A stretch of DNA of 64,000 nt from Halosimplex rubrum (GCF_013415885.1 NZ_CP058910.1:4092001-4156000), one strand, 5' to 3'; counted from the stretch's first letter, positions 1-8,595 are shown. A program made the numbers and translations. Notes: generated by a model from the letters alone, not told the origin.

Positions 1-206
1 TTCATGCGTTTCCTTCGAATCCGGGTCCGCGCCGCGAGAACCGCCGAAAAACCCGACGGCTACCGGGTCGATACCTAGACTCAGTTCGAGCGCGAGTAAG
101 AATCTTCCCTTCCGGACCGAGCGGAGTCGACGCGAACACGCGGGTCGTTCGTCTCCGCGCCCGGGCGACGGAGACGCGCTCCGAGCGATCGGAGCGAGTA
201 ATAGCC

Positions 207-214
207 TTTAATAA
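207..214 (+). promoter_or_regulatory. TATA-like box for nikR
   Basis: The T/A-only octamer TTTAATAA ends 22 bases before the ATG at 237. In a GC-rich haloarchaeal genome this spacing fits a leaderless transcript and supports the ATG at 237 over the in-frame GTG at 225. I did not find a clear NikR operator palindrome here. Confidence 0.5.
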
Positions 215-236
215 TTGTTGACGCGTGTGTTGTTAT

Positions 237-665
237 ATGAGCGTCGTAAGCGTCTCGATGCCGGAGGAACTGCTCGAGCGGATCGACCAGTTCGCGGACG
301 ACCACGGTTACACCGGTCGGAGCGAGGTAGTCCGGGAGGCCAGTCGGAACCTCCTCGGCGAGTTCGAGGACAAGAAACTCGAAGGTCGCGAGCTGATGGG
401 CGTCATCACCGTCGTCTTCGACTACGAGACGACGACCGTCGAGGAGAAGATGATGCACCTCCGCCACGAACACGAGGACCTCGTCGCCTCGAACTTCCAC
501 AGCCACGTCGGCGGCCACCACTGCATGGAGCTGTTCATCCTCGAGGGGTCGCTCGAAGACATCTCGACGTTCGTCGGCAAGATCCGGGCGACGAAGGACA
601 CGCTCACGGTCGACTACTCGGTGCTGCCCGTCGACGACTTCGGGCCGCTCGCCGATATCGACTGA
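237..665 (+). CDS. nikR: NikR-type nickel-responsive transcriptional regulator
   Basis: Ribbon-helix-helix (CopG) regulator with a C-terminal ACT-like metal-sensing domain, 142 aa, the usual NikR length. Residues 1-45 form the DNA-binding part ([17 protein letters not shown], then GRSEVVREA). The nickel ligands of the family keep their exact spacing: His77, His88, His90 and Cys96 (E. coli pattern His-11-His-2-His-6-Cys). In known NikR proteins Ni(II) binding triggers repression of nickel uptake genes. No nickel transporter is visible beside it, so its target probably lies left of the window or elsewhere. The start at 237 follows a TATA-like box; a GTG at 225 would add four residues. Confidence 0.9.
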   Translation: MSVVSVSMPEELLERIDQFADDHGYTGRSEVVREASRNLLGEFEDKKLEGRELMGVITVVFDYETTTVEEKMMHLRHEHEDLVASNFHSHVGGHHCMELFILEGSLEDISTFVGKIRATKDTLTVDYSVLPVDDFGPLADID

Positions 666-847
666 GCCCGTTCTCTCTCCTCGCCGAGTTCAGACCGTAG
701 CAGCGACGGCTGCGGACTCCTCGGAGTGATATTAAGATTCCATCTACAGACCACAGATAGTATTATAATTAACCTTAGAATTGGTACCGCCGATGGTTCG
801 AATGTCGCGCCGAAGACGAGATAATCAACGCCTCGAACAACCTCGCG

Positions 848-961
848 ATGGCCACCAGCGTCGCCTACATGGGCCTGATCAGCCTGGCGTTCCTCTGTAT
901 GGACGGCGGGACCTCGACCGGCCGAACAGCTAAGTCCGCGGGCGTTCACGTTCGGTCGTGA
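848..961 (+). CDS. possible 37-aa membrane peptide, or remnant of a larger gene
   Basis: Short ORF with one hydrophobic segment (SVAYMGLISLAFLCM). Its TGA overlaps the GTG of the next small gene in a GTGA arrangement, typical of translational coupling. The same frame stays open upstream to 779 without a start codon and reads WYRRWFECRAEDEIINASNN, so this may be the tail of a decayed gene. I recognise no family. Confidence 0.25.
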   Translation: MATSVAYMGLISLAFLCMDGGTSTGRTAKSAGVHVRS

Positions 962-1098
962 ACGCGCTCGACCGCTTCGACGAGCCCGCGTGGGTCACTG
1001 CCGCGGCGACGCTGGTCAGCTACGGCCTGATACTCGCGGTCCTGTTCGCGCTGCTGTTCGTCGTCCCATTTCTCGTCTACTCACAAACGATCGCCTGA
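958..1098 (+). CDS. small single-span membrane protein (46 aa)
   Basis: GTG-started ORF encoding an acidic N-terminus (VNALDRFDEPAWV) and one long transmembrane helix (about residues 14-42, LVSYGLILAVLFALLFVVPFLVY). Very short one-helix proteins of this style are common in haloarchaea; I recognise the style but no named function. It overlaps the preceding small ORF by four bases and converges on the lipoprotein gene whose stop lies 37 bases away. The coding-like composition and GTGA overlap support it as a real gene. Confidence 0.55.
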   Translation: MNALDRFDEPAWVTAAATLVSYGLILAVLFALLFVVPFLVYSQTIA

Positions 1099-1135
1099 CC
1101 GACCGCCGGGGATTCGACGGACCGGGACCGACCGG

Positions 1136-1606
1136 TCAGTACGCCCCGGTGGTCACGCTCGTCCCCGCTTCGTACACCGAGCAATCGACGAAGAAGTCGT
1201 CCGCCGGATTTCCGACCTCGACCCAGACGCCGATCCGCTCGCCGTGGTCGGCCGACGCCTCGACGTACAGGAGGCCGGTCGCGCTCGACGATTCCAGCGG
1301 CGCTGCGGCGGCTCCCGGCTCGATCGTCAAGTCGTAGCTATCCGTCCACTCGAACCGAGACTCGTCGACCTCCCCGTCCGCCGCGGCGGCCTCGAAGTCG
1401 TCGCGGAACGAGTCGGTTCGCTCCTCCAGAGGGTCGACCGCACCCACCTTCCAGACCCGCAGGTCGACGCTGCGGGGCGCCCCGCTCTCGTTTTCGACGG
1501 TGTACGGCGGACGGTCCTCGGACTCGGTGCCCGAGACGAGCGAACAGCCGGTGACCGCGACCGCGGCCGGGACGGCGGCGAGCAGGCCGCGCCGCGCCGC
1601 GTCCAT
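1136..1606 (-). CDS. haloarchaeal lipoprotein of unknown function
   Basis: 156-aa secreted protein anchored by lipid. The N-terminus has a hydrophobic stretch ending in a lipobox (AVTGCSLVSG, Cys about residue 20). The mature part is acidic and Ser/Thr-rich with no recognised domain; its segments (PRSVDLRVWKVG, YDLTIEPG, ERIGVWVEVG) suggest a beta-sandwich. The longer open frame to 1846 is rejected because the signal peptide begins exactly at 1606. The start ATG shares one base with the stop of the DUF5800-like gene (TGATG), so the two are probably co-transcribed and translationally coupled. Confidence 0.75.
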   Translation of the reverse strand: MDAARRGLLAAVPAAVAVTGCSLVSGTESEDRPPYTVENESGAPRSVDLRVWKVGAVDPLEERTDSFRDDFEAAAADGEVDESRFEWTDSYDLTIEPGAAAAPLESSSATGLLYVEASADHGERIGVWVEVGNPADDFFVDCSVYEAGTSVTTGAY

Positions 1607-1803
1607 CAGTCGACGAGCTCGGCGATCTGTCGCGCTTCGCCGGAGGGCGAGGCGTTCTTCTCGACCATCCGCAGGACCTCGTGGTCGGTGATCTCGGGGT
1701 AGGGCTTGTCGATGGCGTCCTCGATGAGCGACTTCTCCAGGCGGAAGTCGTGGCCCTCGTAGACCACGTCGACGCCCTGTTCGTCGAACGAGAGAGCGGT
1801 CAT
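1606..1803 (-). CDS. DUF5800-like small haloarchaeal protein
   Basis: 65-aa cytosolic protein, MTALSFDEQGVDVVYEGHDF..., ending in IAELVD. It resembles the small haloarchaeal family I know as DUF5800; function unknown. It has no membrane segment. A TATA-like CTTAAATAT box on the minus strand lies 24-32 bases upstream of the ATG, supporting a leaderless start at 1803. It is the first gene of a two-gene unit with the downstream lipoprotein. Confidence 0.75.
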   Translation of the reverse strand: MTALSFDEQGVDVVYEGHDFRLEKSLIEDAIDKPYPEITDHEVLRMVEKNASPSGEARQIAELVD

Positions 1804-1826
1804 ACGCCGGGGGTAGGCCAGCGCCC

Positions 1827-1835
1827 CTTAAATAT
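1827..1835 (-). promoter_or_regulatory. TATA-like box for the DUF5800/lipoprotein pair
   Basis: AT-only core (plus-strand CTTAAATAT) in otherwise GC-rich sequence, 24-32 bases upstream of the ATG at 1803 on the minus strand. A similar GATTTATCC box at 1888-1896 serves the divergent pentapeptide-repeat gene, so the 120-base gap carries back-to-back promoters. Confidence 0.5.
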
Positions 1836-1923
1836 CTGGAGGTCACGGGAGATCCGCCGACCTGGGTCGCGGACCGCCCGGGGAGCGGATTTATCCGTCG
1901 GGGCCGAGAGTGCGTCGGTACGG

Positions 1924-2703
1924 ATGACAGGGGAGGCGGGCGACGACGGCGACGACCTCAGCGGCCGCGACCTCGCCGGGACGAACTTCCAGGGCGCCGA
2001 CCTCGCGGGCGTCGACCTGAGCGGGACGGACCTCTCGGGAGCGGCGCTGACGGGCGCGAACCTGCGGTACGCCGACCTGAGCGGGGCGGATCTGACCGGT
2101 GCGGACCTCAGAGGCGCCGACCTCGTCGGGGCGGATCTCTCCGACGCGGACCTCTCCGACGCGAGCCTGGTGGGTGTCGATCTGGACAGTACGAACCTCG
2201 ACGGCGCGGAACTCGCCGGCGCGGACCTTCGCGGGGCGAGGGCCGGCGACACCGGCACCGGTGGCGCGAGCGGGGACAAGTCGCTGTCGTCGACGGTCGC
2301 TTCCGTCGCGGGCGTCGGGACGCTCGTCGCCGGTCTGGCGGCCCTGGCCCTCGGCGTGTCGTGGTTCTGGTTGGTATTCGTGGTCGGCTTCCTCGTCGTC
2401 GCGCCGGTCGCCGAGTGGCTCGCGGGTCGCTACGACTCCCACGCCGACGATGCCGGCGACGCCGAGCCCGACGAGGCGGCGGACGCCCTGGCCGAACTGC
2501 GGGACCGCTACGCCCGGGGCGACATCGACGAGGCGGAGTTCGAGCGCCGTGTGGAACGCCTGCTCGAAACCGAGTCGGTCGACGACGCCGAGTCACACTA
2601 CGGCGCGGACGACACCACGGATGCCGACGGGACAGTCACGGCCGGCCGGGGCGTCGAATCGGACCGTGACGGGGACGCCGATCCGGAACGCGAGCCCGAG
2701 TGA
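1924..2703 (+). CDS. pentapeptide-repeat protein fused to membrane helices and a SHOCT-like tail
   Basis: 259 aa in three blocks. Residues about 11-112 are tandem A(D/N)LXX pentapeptides (DLAGTNFQGADLAGVDLSGTD...), which fold as a right-handed quadrilateral beta-helix. Residues about 125-175 carry two hydrophobic helices (VASVAGVGTLVAGLAALALG and WFWLVFVVGFLVVAPVAEWLAG). Residues about 195-225 (DALAELRDRYARGDIDEAEFERRVERLLE) match the SHOCT short C-terminal motif, followed by an acidic tail. The likely layout is a beta-helix presented at the membrane. The longer frame to 1681 is discarded because a TATA-like box at 1888-1896 fits the ATG at 1924. Function unknown. Confidence 0.8.
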   Translation: MTGEAGDDGDDLSGRDLAGTNFQGADLAGVDLSGTDLSGAALTGANLRYADLSGADLTGADLRGADLVGADLSDADLSDASLVGVDLDSTNLDGAELAGADLRGARAGDTGTGGASGDKSLSSTVASVAGVGTLVAGLAALALGVSWFWLVFVVGFLVVAPVAEWLAGRYDSHADDAGDAEPDEAADALAELRDRYARGDIDEAEFERRVERLLETESVDDAESHYGADDTTDADGTVTAGRGVESDRDGDADPEREPE

Positions 2704-2815
2704 GCGCGAGCCCGGCGACCCCGGGACACGGCTGCAGTGTCACCGTCAGACGTGCGTCAGACGCGCGTCGTGCGCGGTGTGAGGCTTTATTACGACCGAA
2801 ATCGCTATAGACGGT

Positions 2816-4027
2816 GTGCCGATCCGCTCGGACCCGCTCGACGAACTGACGATCCCGGACGGGACTACGGTCGAGGAGCACGACCTGGTGACCGACGGGG
2901 ACGTGATCGTCGGCGGGCAGAGCACCGTCGAGTTCGGTGTCCGCGGCGACGACATCATGGCGGGCGAGCGGGTCACCTTCGACGGCCACATCGAGGCCGA
3001 GGGCGACTGTCGTCTGGACATGTGGAGCGAGGTGGAGGAGGACGTACTCGTCGGCGGCGACGCCTACCTCGGCGAGCGGACCCGGGTCGGCGGCGAGCTC
3101 AAGGTCGCCGGCAACGTCGACATCGGCGACGACGTGGACATCGAGGAGAGCTTCGAGGCCAGCGGCCACATCGTCATCCGCAACCCGATGCCGACGGTCG
3201 TCTTCCTGGTCGTTTACCTCTCGCAGCTGCTGCGCATCGGCGAGGAGGAGGCCGCCGAGGACCTGGCGAGCCAGCTCGTCGACGCCGAGGACGAGGAAGA
3301 CGAGCCGGTCGTGATCCCGCGGGGCGCCCGCGTCAGCGACGACGCGTGGCGCGTCTCCACGCCGGCCACCGTCGGCGACGACTGCCGGCTCCACGGGAAC
3401 GTCCGCGCCGAATCGCTCGAGGTGGGAAGCGACAACACGATATTCGGCAGTCTCCGCGCCCGCGGCGACGTGACCGTCGGCCCCGACAGCGAGATCAAAG
3501 GCGACGTGACCACCCGCGGCGGCGACGTGGCCGTCGCGAGGGGCGCGACCGTCTGGGGCGACATCTCCGCCGAGGACGTCGAGCTCCACGAACACGCCGT
3601 CGTCGAGGGGAAGATCCGCGTCAGCGGCGAACTCACCCAGGTCCGCGACGCGCTCGGGCCCGACCCCGCCGACGACGGGACGGACACCGACGCGGACGCG
3701 GCGGACGACGCCGAATCCGAGTCGGCCGACGAGCTCGATTCGGCGGACCCCGAATCGACCGAGAGCGAGACGGACGACCCGACCGAGACCGAACCGGACG
3801 ACCCGACCGACGCTACCGGAGACGACCCGGCCGACGCTACCGGAGACGACCCGGCCGACGCGGACGGCGAGTCCGAGGGCGAACCCGACGACGACCCGCC
3901 GGCGGTCGAGAGCCGCGAGACGGTCGAGGCGGAACTGGACGGCGTCGTCCCGATGATGGGCGAGGACCCGGCCCACAGCGAGAACGGCCACGACGAGGAC
4001 GCGGAAGTCGTCCCGGACGCCGACTGA
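2816..4027 (+). CDS. bactofilin-like polymer-forming beta-helix protein
   Basis: 403 aa. Two beta-helical blocks, about residues 20-125 and 165-290, are made of short hydrophobic/glycine turns (VTDGDVIVGG, GGDAYLGERTRVGGELKVAGNVDIGDD, GDVTVGPDSEIKGDVTTRGG), as in polymer-forming cytoskeletal proteins. Between them lies a hydrophobic stretch (PTVVFLVVYLSQLLRIG) and an acidic helix. The last 110 residues are low-complexity Asp/Glu/Thr with a duplicated DDPADATG unit. Role: probably a membrane-associated scaffold, by family analogy. A GCTTTATTAC box about 30 bases upstream supports the GTG at 2816. It sits 57 bases before the YchF gene on the same strand. Confidence 0.7.
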   Translation: MPIRSDPLDELTIPDGTTVEEHDLVTDGDVIVGGQSTVEFGVRGDDIMAGERVTFDGHIEAEGDCRLDMWSEVEEDVLVGGDAYLGERTRVGGELKVAGNVDIGDDVDIEESFEASGHIVIRNPMPTVVFLVVYLSQLLRIGEEEAAEDLASQLVDAEDEEDEPVVIPRGARVSDDAWRVSTPATVGDDCRLHGNVRAESLEVGSDNTIFGSLRARGDVTVGPDSEIKGDVTTRGGDVAVARGATVWGDISAEDVELHEHAVVEGKIRVSGELTQVRDALGPDPADDGTDTDADAADDAESESADELDSADPESTESETDDPTETEPDDPTDATGDDPADATGDDPADADGESEGEPDDDPPAVESRETVEAELDGVVPMMGEDPAHSENGHDEDAEVVPDAD

Positions 4028-4084
4028 CCGAACGCGGGACGAGCGACCGAAAGCGGCTTTTCCCGGCCGACGGTACCCGGTAGC

Positions 4085-5266
4085 ATGCTCTCTATCGCGC
4101 TCGCCGGCAAGCCCAACGCCGGCAAGTCGACCTTCTACAAGGCCGCGACGATGGCCGACGTGGACGTGGGCAACTACCCCTTTACGACCATCGACGCCAA
4201 CCGCGGCGTCACCCACGTCCGTACCGATTGCCCCTGTCTCGACCGCGAGGAGCGCTGCGGGCAGGAGAACTGCCACGACGGCAAACGCTTCGTCCCCGTC
4301 GAACTGCTCGACGTGGCGGGGCTGGTCCCGGGCGCTCACGAGGGGCGCGGACTGGGCAACCAGTTCCTCGACGAGCTCTCGAACGCCGACGCCATCCTCC
4401 ACGTCGTCGACGCTTCTGGGGGGACGGACGAAGAGGGCGAACCGGTCGAGGTCGGCGAGCACGACCCGGTCGAGGACCTGCAGTTCATCGAGGAGGAGAT
4501 GGACCTGTGGCTGGCGAGCATCGTCGACCGCAACTGGGAGGGCGTCGAGCGGGCCTCGCGCTCGCCCGACTTTGACATCGACGAGGAGCTGACGGAGCTG
4601 CTCACCGGCGTCGGCGCGACCGAGTTGGACGTGGCCCGCACCCTGCGGGACCTCGACTATCCCGACGACCCGATCCAGTGGACCGACGAGCACCGCGAGG
4701 AACTGGCGAGCGAGATCCGCGAGCGCACGAAACCCATCGTCGTCGTCGCGAACAAGGCCGACGTGGCGCCGCCCGAGAACCTTCAGGCGCTCAAGGAGCG
4801 CAACGAGGCGACCATCCCGACGACGGCGGACGGCGAGCTCGCCCTGCGGAAGGCCGCCGAGGCGGGCGTCGTCGACTACGACCCCGGCGACGCCGATTTC
4901 GAGATCGTCGGCGACGTGAGCGACCAGCAGGCGGAGGGCCTCGAACAGATCCGCGAGGTGATGGCCGACCACGGCGGCACCGGCGTCCAGCAGGCGCTGG
5001 ACACCGCCGTCTACGACGTGTTACAACAGATCACGGCCTACCCCGTCCAGGACGAGACCCACTGGACCGACGGCCAGGGCAACGCGCTGCCCGACGCCTT
5101 CCTCCTCGGGTCGGGGTCGACGCCGAAAGACCTCGCCTACGCCGTCCACTCGGACATCGGCGACGGCTACCTCCACGCCGTCGACGCGCGGAAGAGCATG
5201 CGCATCAGCGACGAGGAGGAACTCGACGAGGGCGACGTGATCAAGATCGTCTCGACGGCGAACTGA
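4085..5266 (+). CDS. ychF: YchF/OLA1-type Obg-like GTPase
   Basis: 393 aa, normal for the archaeal YchF subfamily. P-loop GKPNAGKST at residues 8-16, G2/G3 region (YPFTTIDANRG, then ELLDVAGLVPGAHEG), and NKAD as the base-recognition motif. A Cys-rich insertion with four cysteines (CPCLDREERCGQENC) follows switch I. The C-terminal TGS domain (PDAFLLGSGSTPKDLAYAVHSDIGDGYLHAVDARKSMRISDEEELDEGDVIKIV) is complete. Family members bind ribosomes and hydrolyse ATP or GTP. The next gene (5291-5731) faces it with a 24-base gap. Confidence 0.93.
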   Translation: MLSIALAGKPNAGKSTFYKAATMADVDVGNYPFTTIDANRGVTHVRTDCPCLDREERCGQENCHDGKRFVPVELLDVAGLVPGAHEGRGLGNQFLDELSNADAILHVVDASGGTDEEGEPVEVGEHDPVEDLQFIEEEMDLWLASIVDRNWEGVERASRSPDFDIDEELTELLTGVGATELDVARTLRDLDYPDDPIQWTDEHREELASEIRERTKPIVVVANKADVAPPENLQALKERNEATIPTTADGELALRKAAEAGVVDYDPGDADFEIVGDVSDQQAEGLEQIREVMADHGGTGVQQALDTAVYDVLQQITAYPVQDETHWTDGQGNALPDAFLLGSGSTPKDLAYAVHSDIGDGYLHAVDARKSMRISDEEELDEGDVIKIVSTAN

Positions 5267-5290
5267 GCGGGGAGGCGACCGAACGGTCCG

Positions 5291-5731
5291 TCACCCCGTG
5301 ATTCGCGTCCAGAGTCGCGCGAGCAGATCCGATCCGGCCGACCCGGGACCGCCGTCGTCGCCCCCGAGCGACCAGCCGGCGGCGTCGGCCACCTCGGCGG
5401 GCGTGCGGTACTCCCAGCCGGTCGCGTCGGCGATCCGGCGGTCTTCGGGCGTCGTGCCGACGAAGACGTGCCGGGGCGCGTCGCTGGACTCGCGGATCCC
5501 CTCCATCGTCAGCCAGATGTCTCGATCCCCGAGTTCGAAGTCCTGCGCGAGGTCGTGGTCGGCGACGAACTCGACGACCGCGTCGGTGTCGTTGGCGACG
5601 ACGCCGACGTAGCGGCTCCACTCGCGGGCGTCGGCGAAGACCCGCTTTGGGTCCGCGAACTGCTCGATGGCCGCGAGTTCGAACGCGAGGGTCATCTCGC
5701 TGCTCCGGTCGCCCTCGGCGGCAATGCTCAT
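5291..5731 (-). CDS. conserved haloarchaeal protein of unknown function
   Basis: 146 aa, MSIAAEGDRSSEMTLAFELAAIEQFADPKRVFADAREWSRYVGVVAND..., with no signal peptide or membrane helix. I have seen this type as a haloarchaeal DUF (possibly DUF7124) but know no function. The alternating hydrophobic strands and helices (AREWSRYVGVVANDTDAVVEFVADHDL, then HVFVGTTPEDRRIADATGWEY) suggest an alpha/beta fold that might be HAD-like; this is only an impression. The open frame runs on to 5920, but coding character ends at the ATG at 5731. Translation could also begin at the internal MTLAFEL, 12 codons later. Confidence 0.7.
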   Translation of the reverse strand: MSIAAEGDRSSEMTLAFELAAIEQFADPKRVFADAREWSRYVGVVANDTDAVVEFVADHDLAQDFELGDRDIWLTMEGIRESSDAPRHVFVGTTPEDRRIADATGWEYRTPAEVADAAGWSLGGDDGGPGSAGSDLLARLWTRITG

Positions 5732-5983
5732 ACGCGTGTATTCGGGCGCTTCGGGTAAAGCACCTGTCCGCGTGACGTTCAGTTCGGAGCGTGTGCTGGC
5801 CGCGATACACCCTCGATTTTCACACACTTCTCGAAAGGCGTACAAGGTGACAGTGCGTCTCACTGCGTGGCAGATCCCACAAAAAGCTGTGAACCCGTTC
5901 CAAGCGGTTCCCACAAACAAACTCTAAATGAGAGAATATCCGTGCTAAGTTTTAACAGACAGTCGAATGATGGATCAGAAGTA

Positions 5984-6265
5984 ATGCCAGACCCAGAGTT
6001 GCCGATGCTCCCGGACGGCACGACGCTTCGATGGCAATACCTTGAAAAAAGCGAATATTCCGCGATTACGATCTTTGCGGAAGTTCAAGATGGCCGGATC
6101 CAGTTCCAAGGCGAACCGAGGAGTCCCTCGGGCGCAACACGTGATTTTGACACCCTGATTAGAGGGGAAGACGGTTACGCGTGGGACTATCCGTGGGAAG
6201 AGTGGGAGTGGAACACGGGCGAAGAATGGGTTCCGATCAAGAGACTCAGAGAAGGAGATAGCTGA
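5984..6265 (+). CDS. RAMA-domain-like small protein, probably acquired
   Basis: 93 aa, MPDPELPMLPDGTTLRWQYL.... The pattern L-x2-GT-x-L, Y-x-A, DGRIQFQGE, SPSGATRDFD, then GYAWDYPWEEWEW resembles the RAMA domain (a small modification-recognising domain often fused to restriction or repair proteins), though no partner enzyme is present. This is a pattern judgement, not a search result. Codon use is clearly AT-richer than its neighbours, and the flanks 5732-5983 and 6266-6464 are also AT-rich with no other gene that I can support, which suggests horizontal acquisition. The ATG at 5984 is preferred over the longer frame to 5867, whose extension looks non-coding. Confidence 0.55.
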   Translation: MPDPELPMLPDGTTLRWQYLEKSEYSAITIFAEVQDGRIQFQGEPRSPSGATRDFDTLIRGEDGYAWDYPWEEWEWNTGEEWVPIKRLREGDS

Positions 6266-6464
6266 TCCATCGACTCACTCGAAGATGGTTAGACGCCGCA
6301 GGATCGGGAGATTATAAGAGCGACTCTCCGAGTTCAAGGCTGTATCAACACTCCGAGTCTTGCAGTGACGTTCCGATTAGAGATTGATAAGACGAGCAGG
6401 CTCCGGATACTGATTTACCTGCCTTTACTGTCCGCTCACTTATAATTCAAGCTGGCCGTTGACA

Positions 6465-7529
6465 TCAGTCGTCGACGACGATCGTCTCCCAGTCGTGGTC
6501 GCCGTGGGCGCCCTCGCGCTCCTTGGCGGCCTGCTCGACGCGGATGAACTCCGCCTTCTCGCGGGCCGCCTCGATCGTGTGGCCGCCGCAGTAGGAGAGC
6601 CCCGATTTGATGCCGGCGCAGAACTCCGCGGCCACGTCGGCCAGCGGGCCCTTGTACTCGGTGAACCCCTCGACGCCCTCGTCGGCGTCGACCTCGGCGC
6701 CGGCGTCCTCCTTGTCCGAGCGCTCTTCGGCGGCGGCGGTCGTCGCCATGCCGCGGGACTTCTTGTAGCGCTCGCCGTCGACCTCGACGATCGCTGGTGG
6801 CGTCTCCTCCGTGCCGGCGAAGAGGCTGCCCATCATCACCGTGTCGGCGCCGGCCATCAGCGCCTTGACGGCGTCGCCCGACGAGCGGATGCCGCCGTCG
6901 GCGACGATGGGGATACCCAGTTCGTCGGCGGCGTCGGCGCAGTCGTCGACGGCGGTGAGCTGCGGGACGCCCGCGCCGGCGACGCGGCGGGTCGTGCAAT
7001 GACTGCCGGGGCCGATCCCGACTTTCACGCAGTCGGCGCCGGCGGCCGCCAGGTCGCGGACGCCCTGCGGCGTCGCGACGTTGCCGACGACCAGGTCGGT
7101 GTCGGGGAACTCCGCGCGGAGGCGTTCGACGGTGTCGAGACAGCGGTCGAGGTGGCCGTGGGCCACGTCGACCATCACGCAGTCGACGCCCGCGTCGACG
7201 ACCGCCGCGGTGCGGGCGACGGCGTCCTCGGCGATGCCGACCGCGGCGCCGACCGGCTGGCCGGCATCGACGACGCGTTCGACGGCCGCGGCCTGTTCGT
7301 CGACGGTCATGAACCGGTGGATCGTGCCGAACCCGCCGGCCCGGCCGATCGCGACCGCGGCGTCGGGACCCGTCACGGTGTCCATGGGGGCCGAGAGGAG
7401 GGGGTTGTCGAGTTCGATATCGGCAGTCAGGCGCGTCGAGAGATCGACGTCGCTCCGACTGTCGACGGGCGACCGCTGTGGGACCAGCAACACGTCGCCG
7501 TACGAGAGCCCGGTTCGGAGGTCGTTCAT
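6465..7529 (-). CDS. IMP dehydrogenase/GMP reductase-family enzyme without CBS domains
   Basis: 354-aa TIM-barrel enzyme. The catalytic loop [11 protein letters not shown] contains the Cys that attacks C2 of the purine nucleotide. The phosphate-binding strands ([33 protein letters not shown]), flap residues ([22 protein letters not shown]) and the end ([41 protein letters not shown]) are IMPDH-like. The Bateman (CBS) pair that usually interrupts the barrel is absent, as in GMP reductases and in the haloarchaeal paralogue often labelled guaB2. Whether it makes XMP from IMP or reduces GMP cannot be decided from sequence. Monocistronic; starts from ATG at 7529. Confidence 0.85.
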   Translation of the reverse strand: MNDLRTGLSYGDVLLVPQRSPVDSRSDVDLSTRLTADIELDNPLLSAPMDTVTGPDAAVAIGRAGGFGTIHRFMTVDEQAAAVERVVDAGQPVGAAVGIAEDAVARTAAVVDAGVDCVMVDVAHGHLDRCLDTVERLRAEFPDTDLVVGNVATPQGVRDLAAAGADCVKVGIGPGSHCTTRRVAGAGVPQLTAVDDCADAADELGIPIVADGGIRSSGDAVKALMAGADTVMMGSLFAGTEETPPAIVEVDGERYKKSRGMATTAAAEERSDKEDAGAEVDADEGVEGFTEYKGPLADVAAEFCAGIKSGLSYCGGHTIEAAREKAEFIRVEQAAKEREGAHGDHDWETIVVDD

Positions 7530-7644
7530 ACCGCCACAATCGTAACGCGTCCGACCGTAAAGCGGTGACGGTCCGCGGAGAGCGTAGCCGGTACCTACTC
7601 CCGTCGCCGAGCGGGCGGGTCCGGCGCGGCCTCGCGCCGTCCGG

Positions 7645-8499
7645 TCAGCCCAGCGGGCGGAACCACACCGCGGCGACGAGGACGGCGAGGAAGAGGTACG
7701 ACCCGCGGATGAGCAGCATCGTCGCGAGTTCGGGCTCGGCGCGGCGGGCGACGAGCGCGACCGCGCCGAAGACGAGCGCTGCGAGCCCGGCGCTGGGGGG
7801 GATCGCCCGTAGCCCGAGCGCGAGTGCGACGACGGCGACCATCCCCGTCGCCATCAGCGCGTAGGCCGCCCGGTAGGCGCCGCGTTCGCCCAACACGACG
7901 GCGACCGTCCGCTTGTCGATCGAGCGGTCGTAGTCGAAGTCCTGGGCGTCGTCGACGACCTTGATACCCGAGAGGACGAGGAGAAAGACGCCGGCGAGCC
8001 CGACGATCGCGGGCGTGAGCCGGCCGGTCTGGACGTAGAATCCGCCGACCAGGGCGAGCGCGATCCCCGCCGGATAGCCCGTCGTGGCGCCGACGGTGTT
8101 GGTGTCGAGCTGCGGGGCGTGGAAGTACCCCAGCGCCCACGTCGGCGCCGTCAGCGCGGCCGCGCCCGGCCCGGCGAGCGCCCAGACGGCGGCGAGCGCG
8201 ACCAGAAACCCCGCCGTCGACCCGGCGAGCGCGCGCCGGCAGGTCGAGGCGGAGAGGGGATGGCTGTCGTCCTCGTCGCGGACGTGGAAGTCGACGTAGC
8301 CGTCCTTGACGTGGGCCGTGTAGACGGCGAAAAAGAGCGCGGCGACGTGGGCGCCCGCTGTCGCCGGGTCGACCGCGCCGGCGAAGACGCCGCCGAACAG
8401 CGACGCCGAAAGCGGCGGCAGCATGAACACCGGGTGGACCTGCGAGAGCAGCGCTCGAACGACCGGAACTCCACCACTGGCGTGCGTGGCCTCCCCCAT
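7645..8499 (-). CDS. UbiA-family membrane prenyltransferase
   Basis: 284 aa with about eight or nine hydrophobic helices. Both Asp-rich motifs that bind Mg-diphosphate are present: DGYVDFHVRDEDD (about residues 66-78) and DDAQDFDYDRSIDKRT (about 183-198). The family transfers isoprenoid chains to acceptors such as quinone rings or glycerol ethers; the acceptor here is unknown, with menaquinone, lipid or carotenoid paths all possible. The frame is open to a TTG at 8526, but the ATG at 8499 is the better start. Neighbours give no operon context: the IMPDH-like gene lies downstream on the same strand and a wHTH gene is divergent. Confidence 0.85.
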   Translation of the reverse strand: MGEATHASGGVPVVRALLSQVHPVFMLPPLSASLFGGVFAGAVDPATAGAHVAALFFAVYTAHVKDGYVDFHVRDEDDSHPLSASTCRRALAGSTAGFLVALAAVWALAGPGAAALTAPTWALGYFHAPQLDTNTVGATTGYPAGIALALVGGFYVQTGRLTPAIVGLAGVFLLVLSGIKVVDDAQDFDYDRSIDKRTVAVVLGERGAYRAAYALMATGMVAVVALALGLRAIPPSAGLAALVFGAVALVARRAEPELATMLLIRGSYLFLAVLVAAVWFRPLG

Positions 8500-8595
8500 G
8501 GGGTCCCGTTGGGCCGGGAGCGACAACGTTCTTTCGCAGGATCAGGTCTCGCACCCCGACGACGCCGACGATACTAACAAACATGCCAAACCACT

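Noticed and set aside
1-5. Possible start codon (ATG on the minus strand at 3-5) of a gene leaving the window on the left
   Set aside because: Only five bases are visible; nothing can be judged.
2636-4972. 778-aa open frame on the minus strand over the beta-helix and YchF genes
   Set aside because: Antisense to two clear genes; sequence is repetitive Val/Arg/Gly of the kind produced by reading haloarchaeal genes backwards.
5732-5920. N-terminal extension of the 5291-5731 gene with several Cys
   Set aside because: Lower GC, poor coding character, and a good ATG at 5731; probably intergenic DNA.
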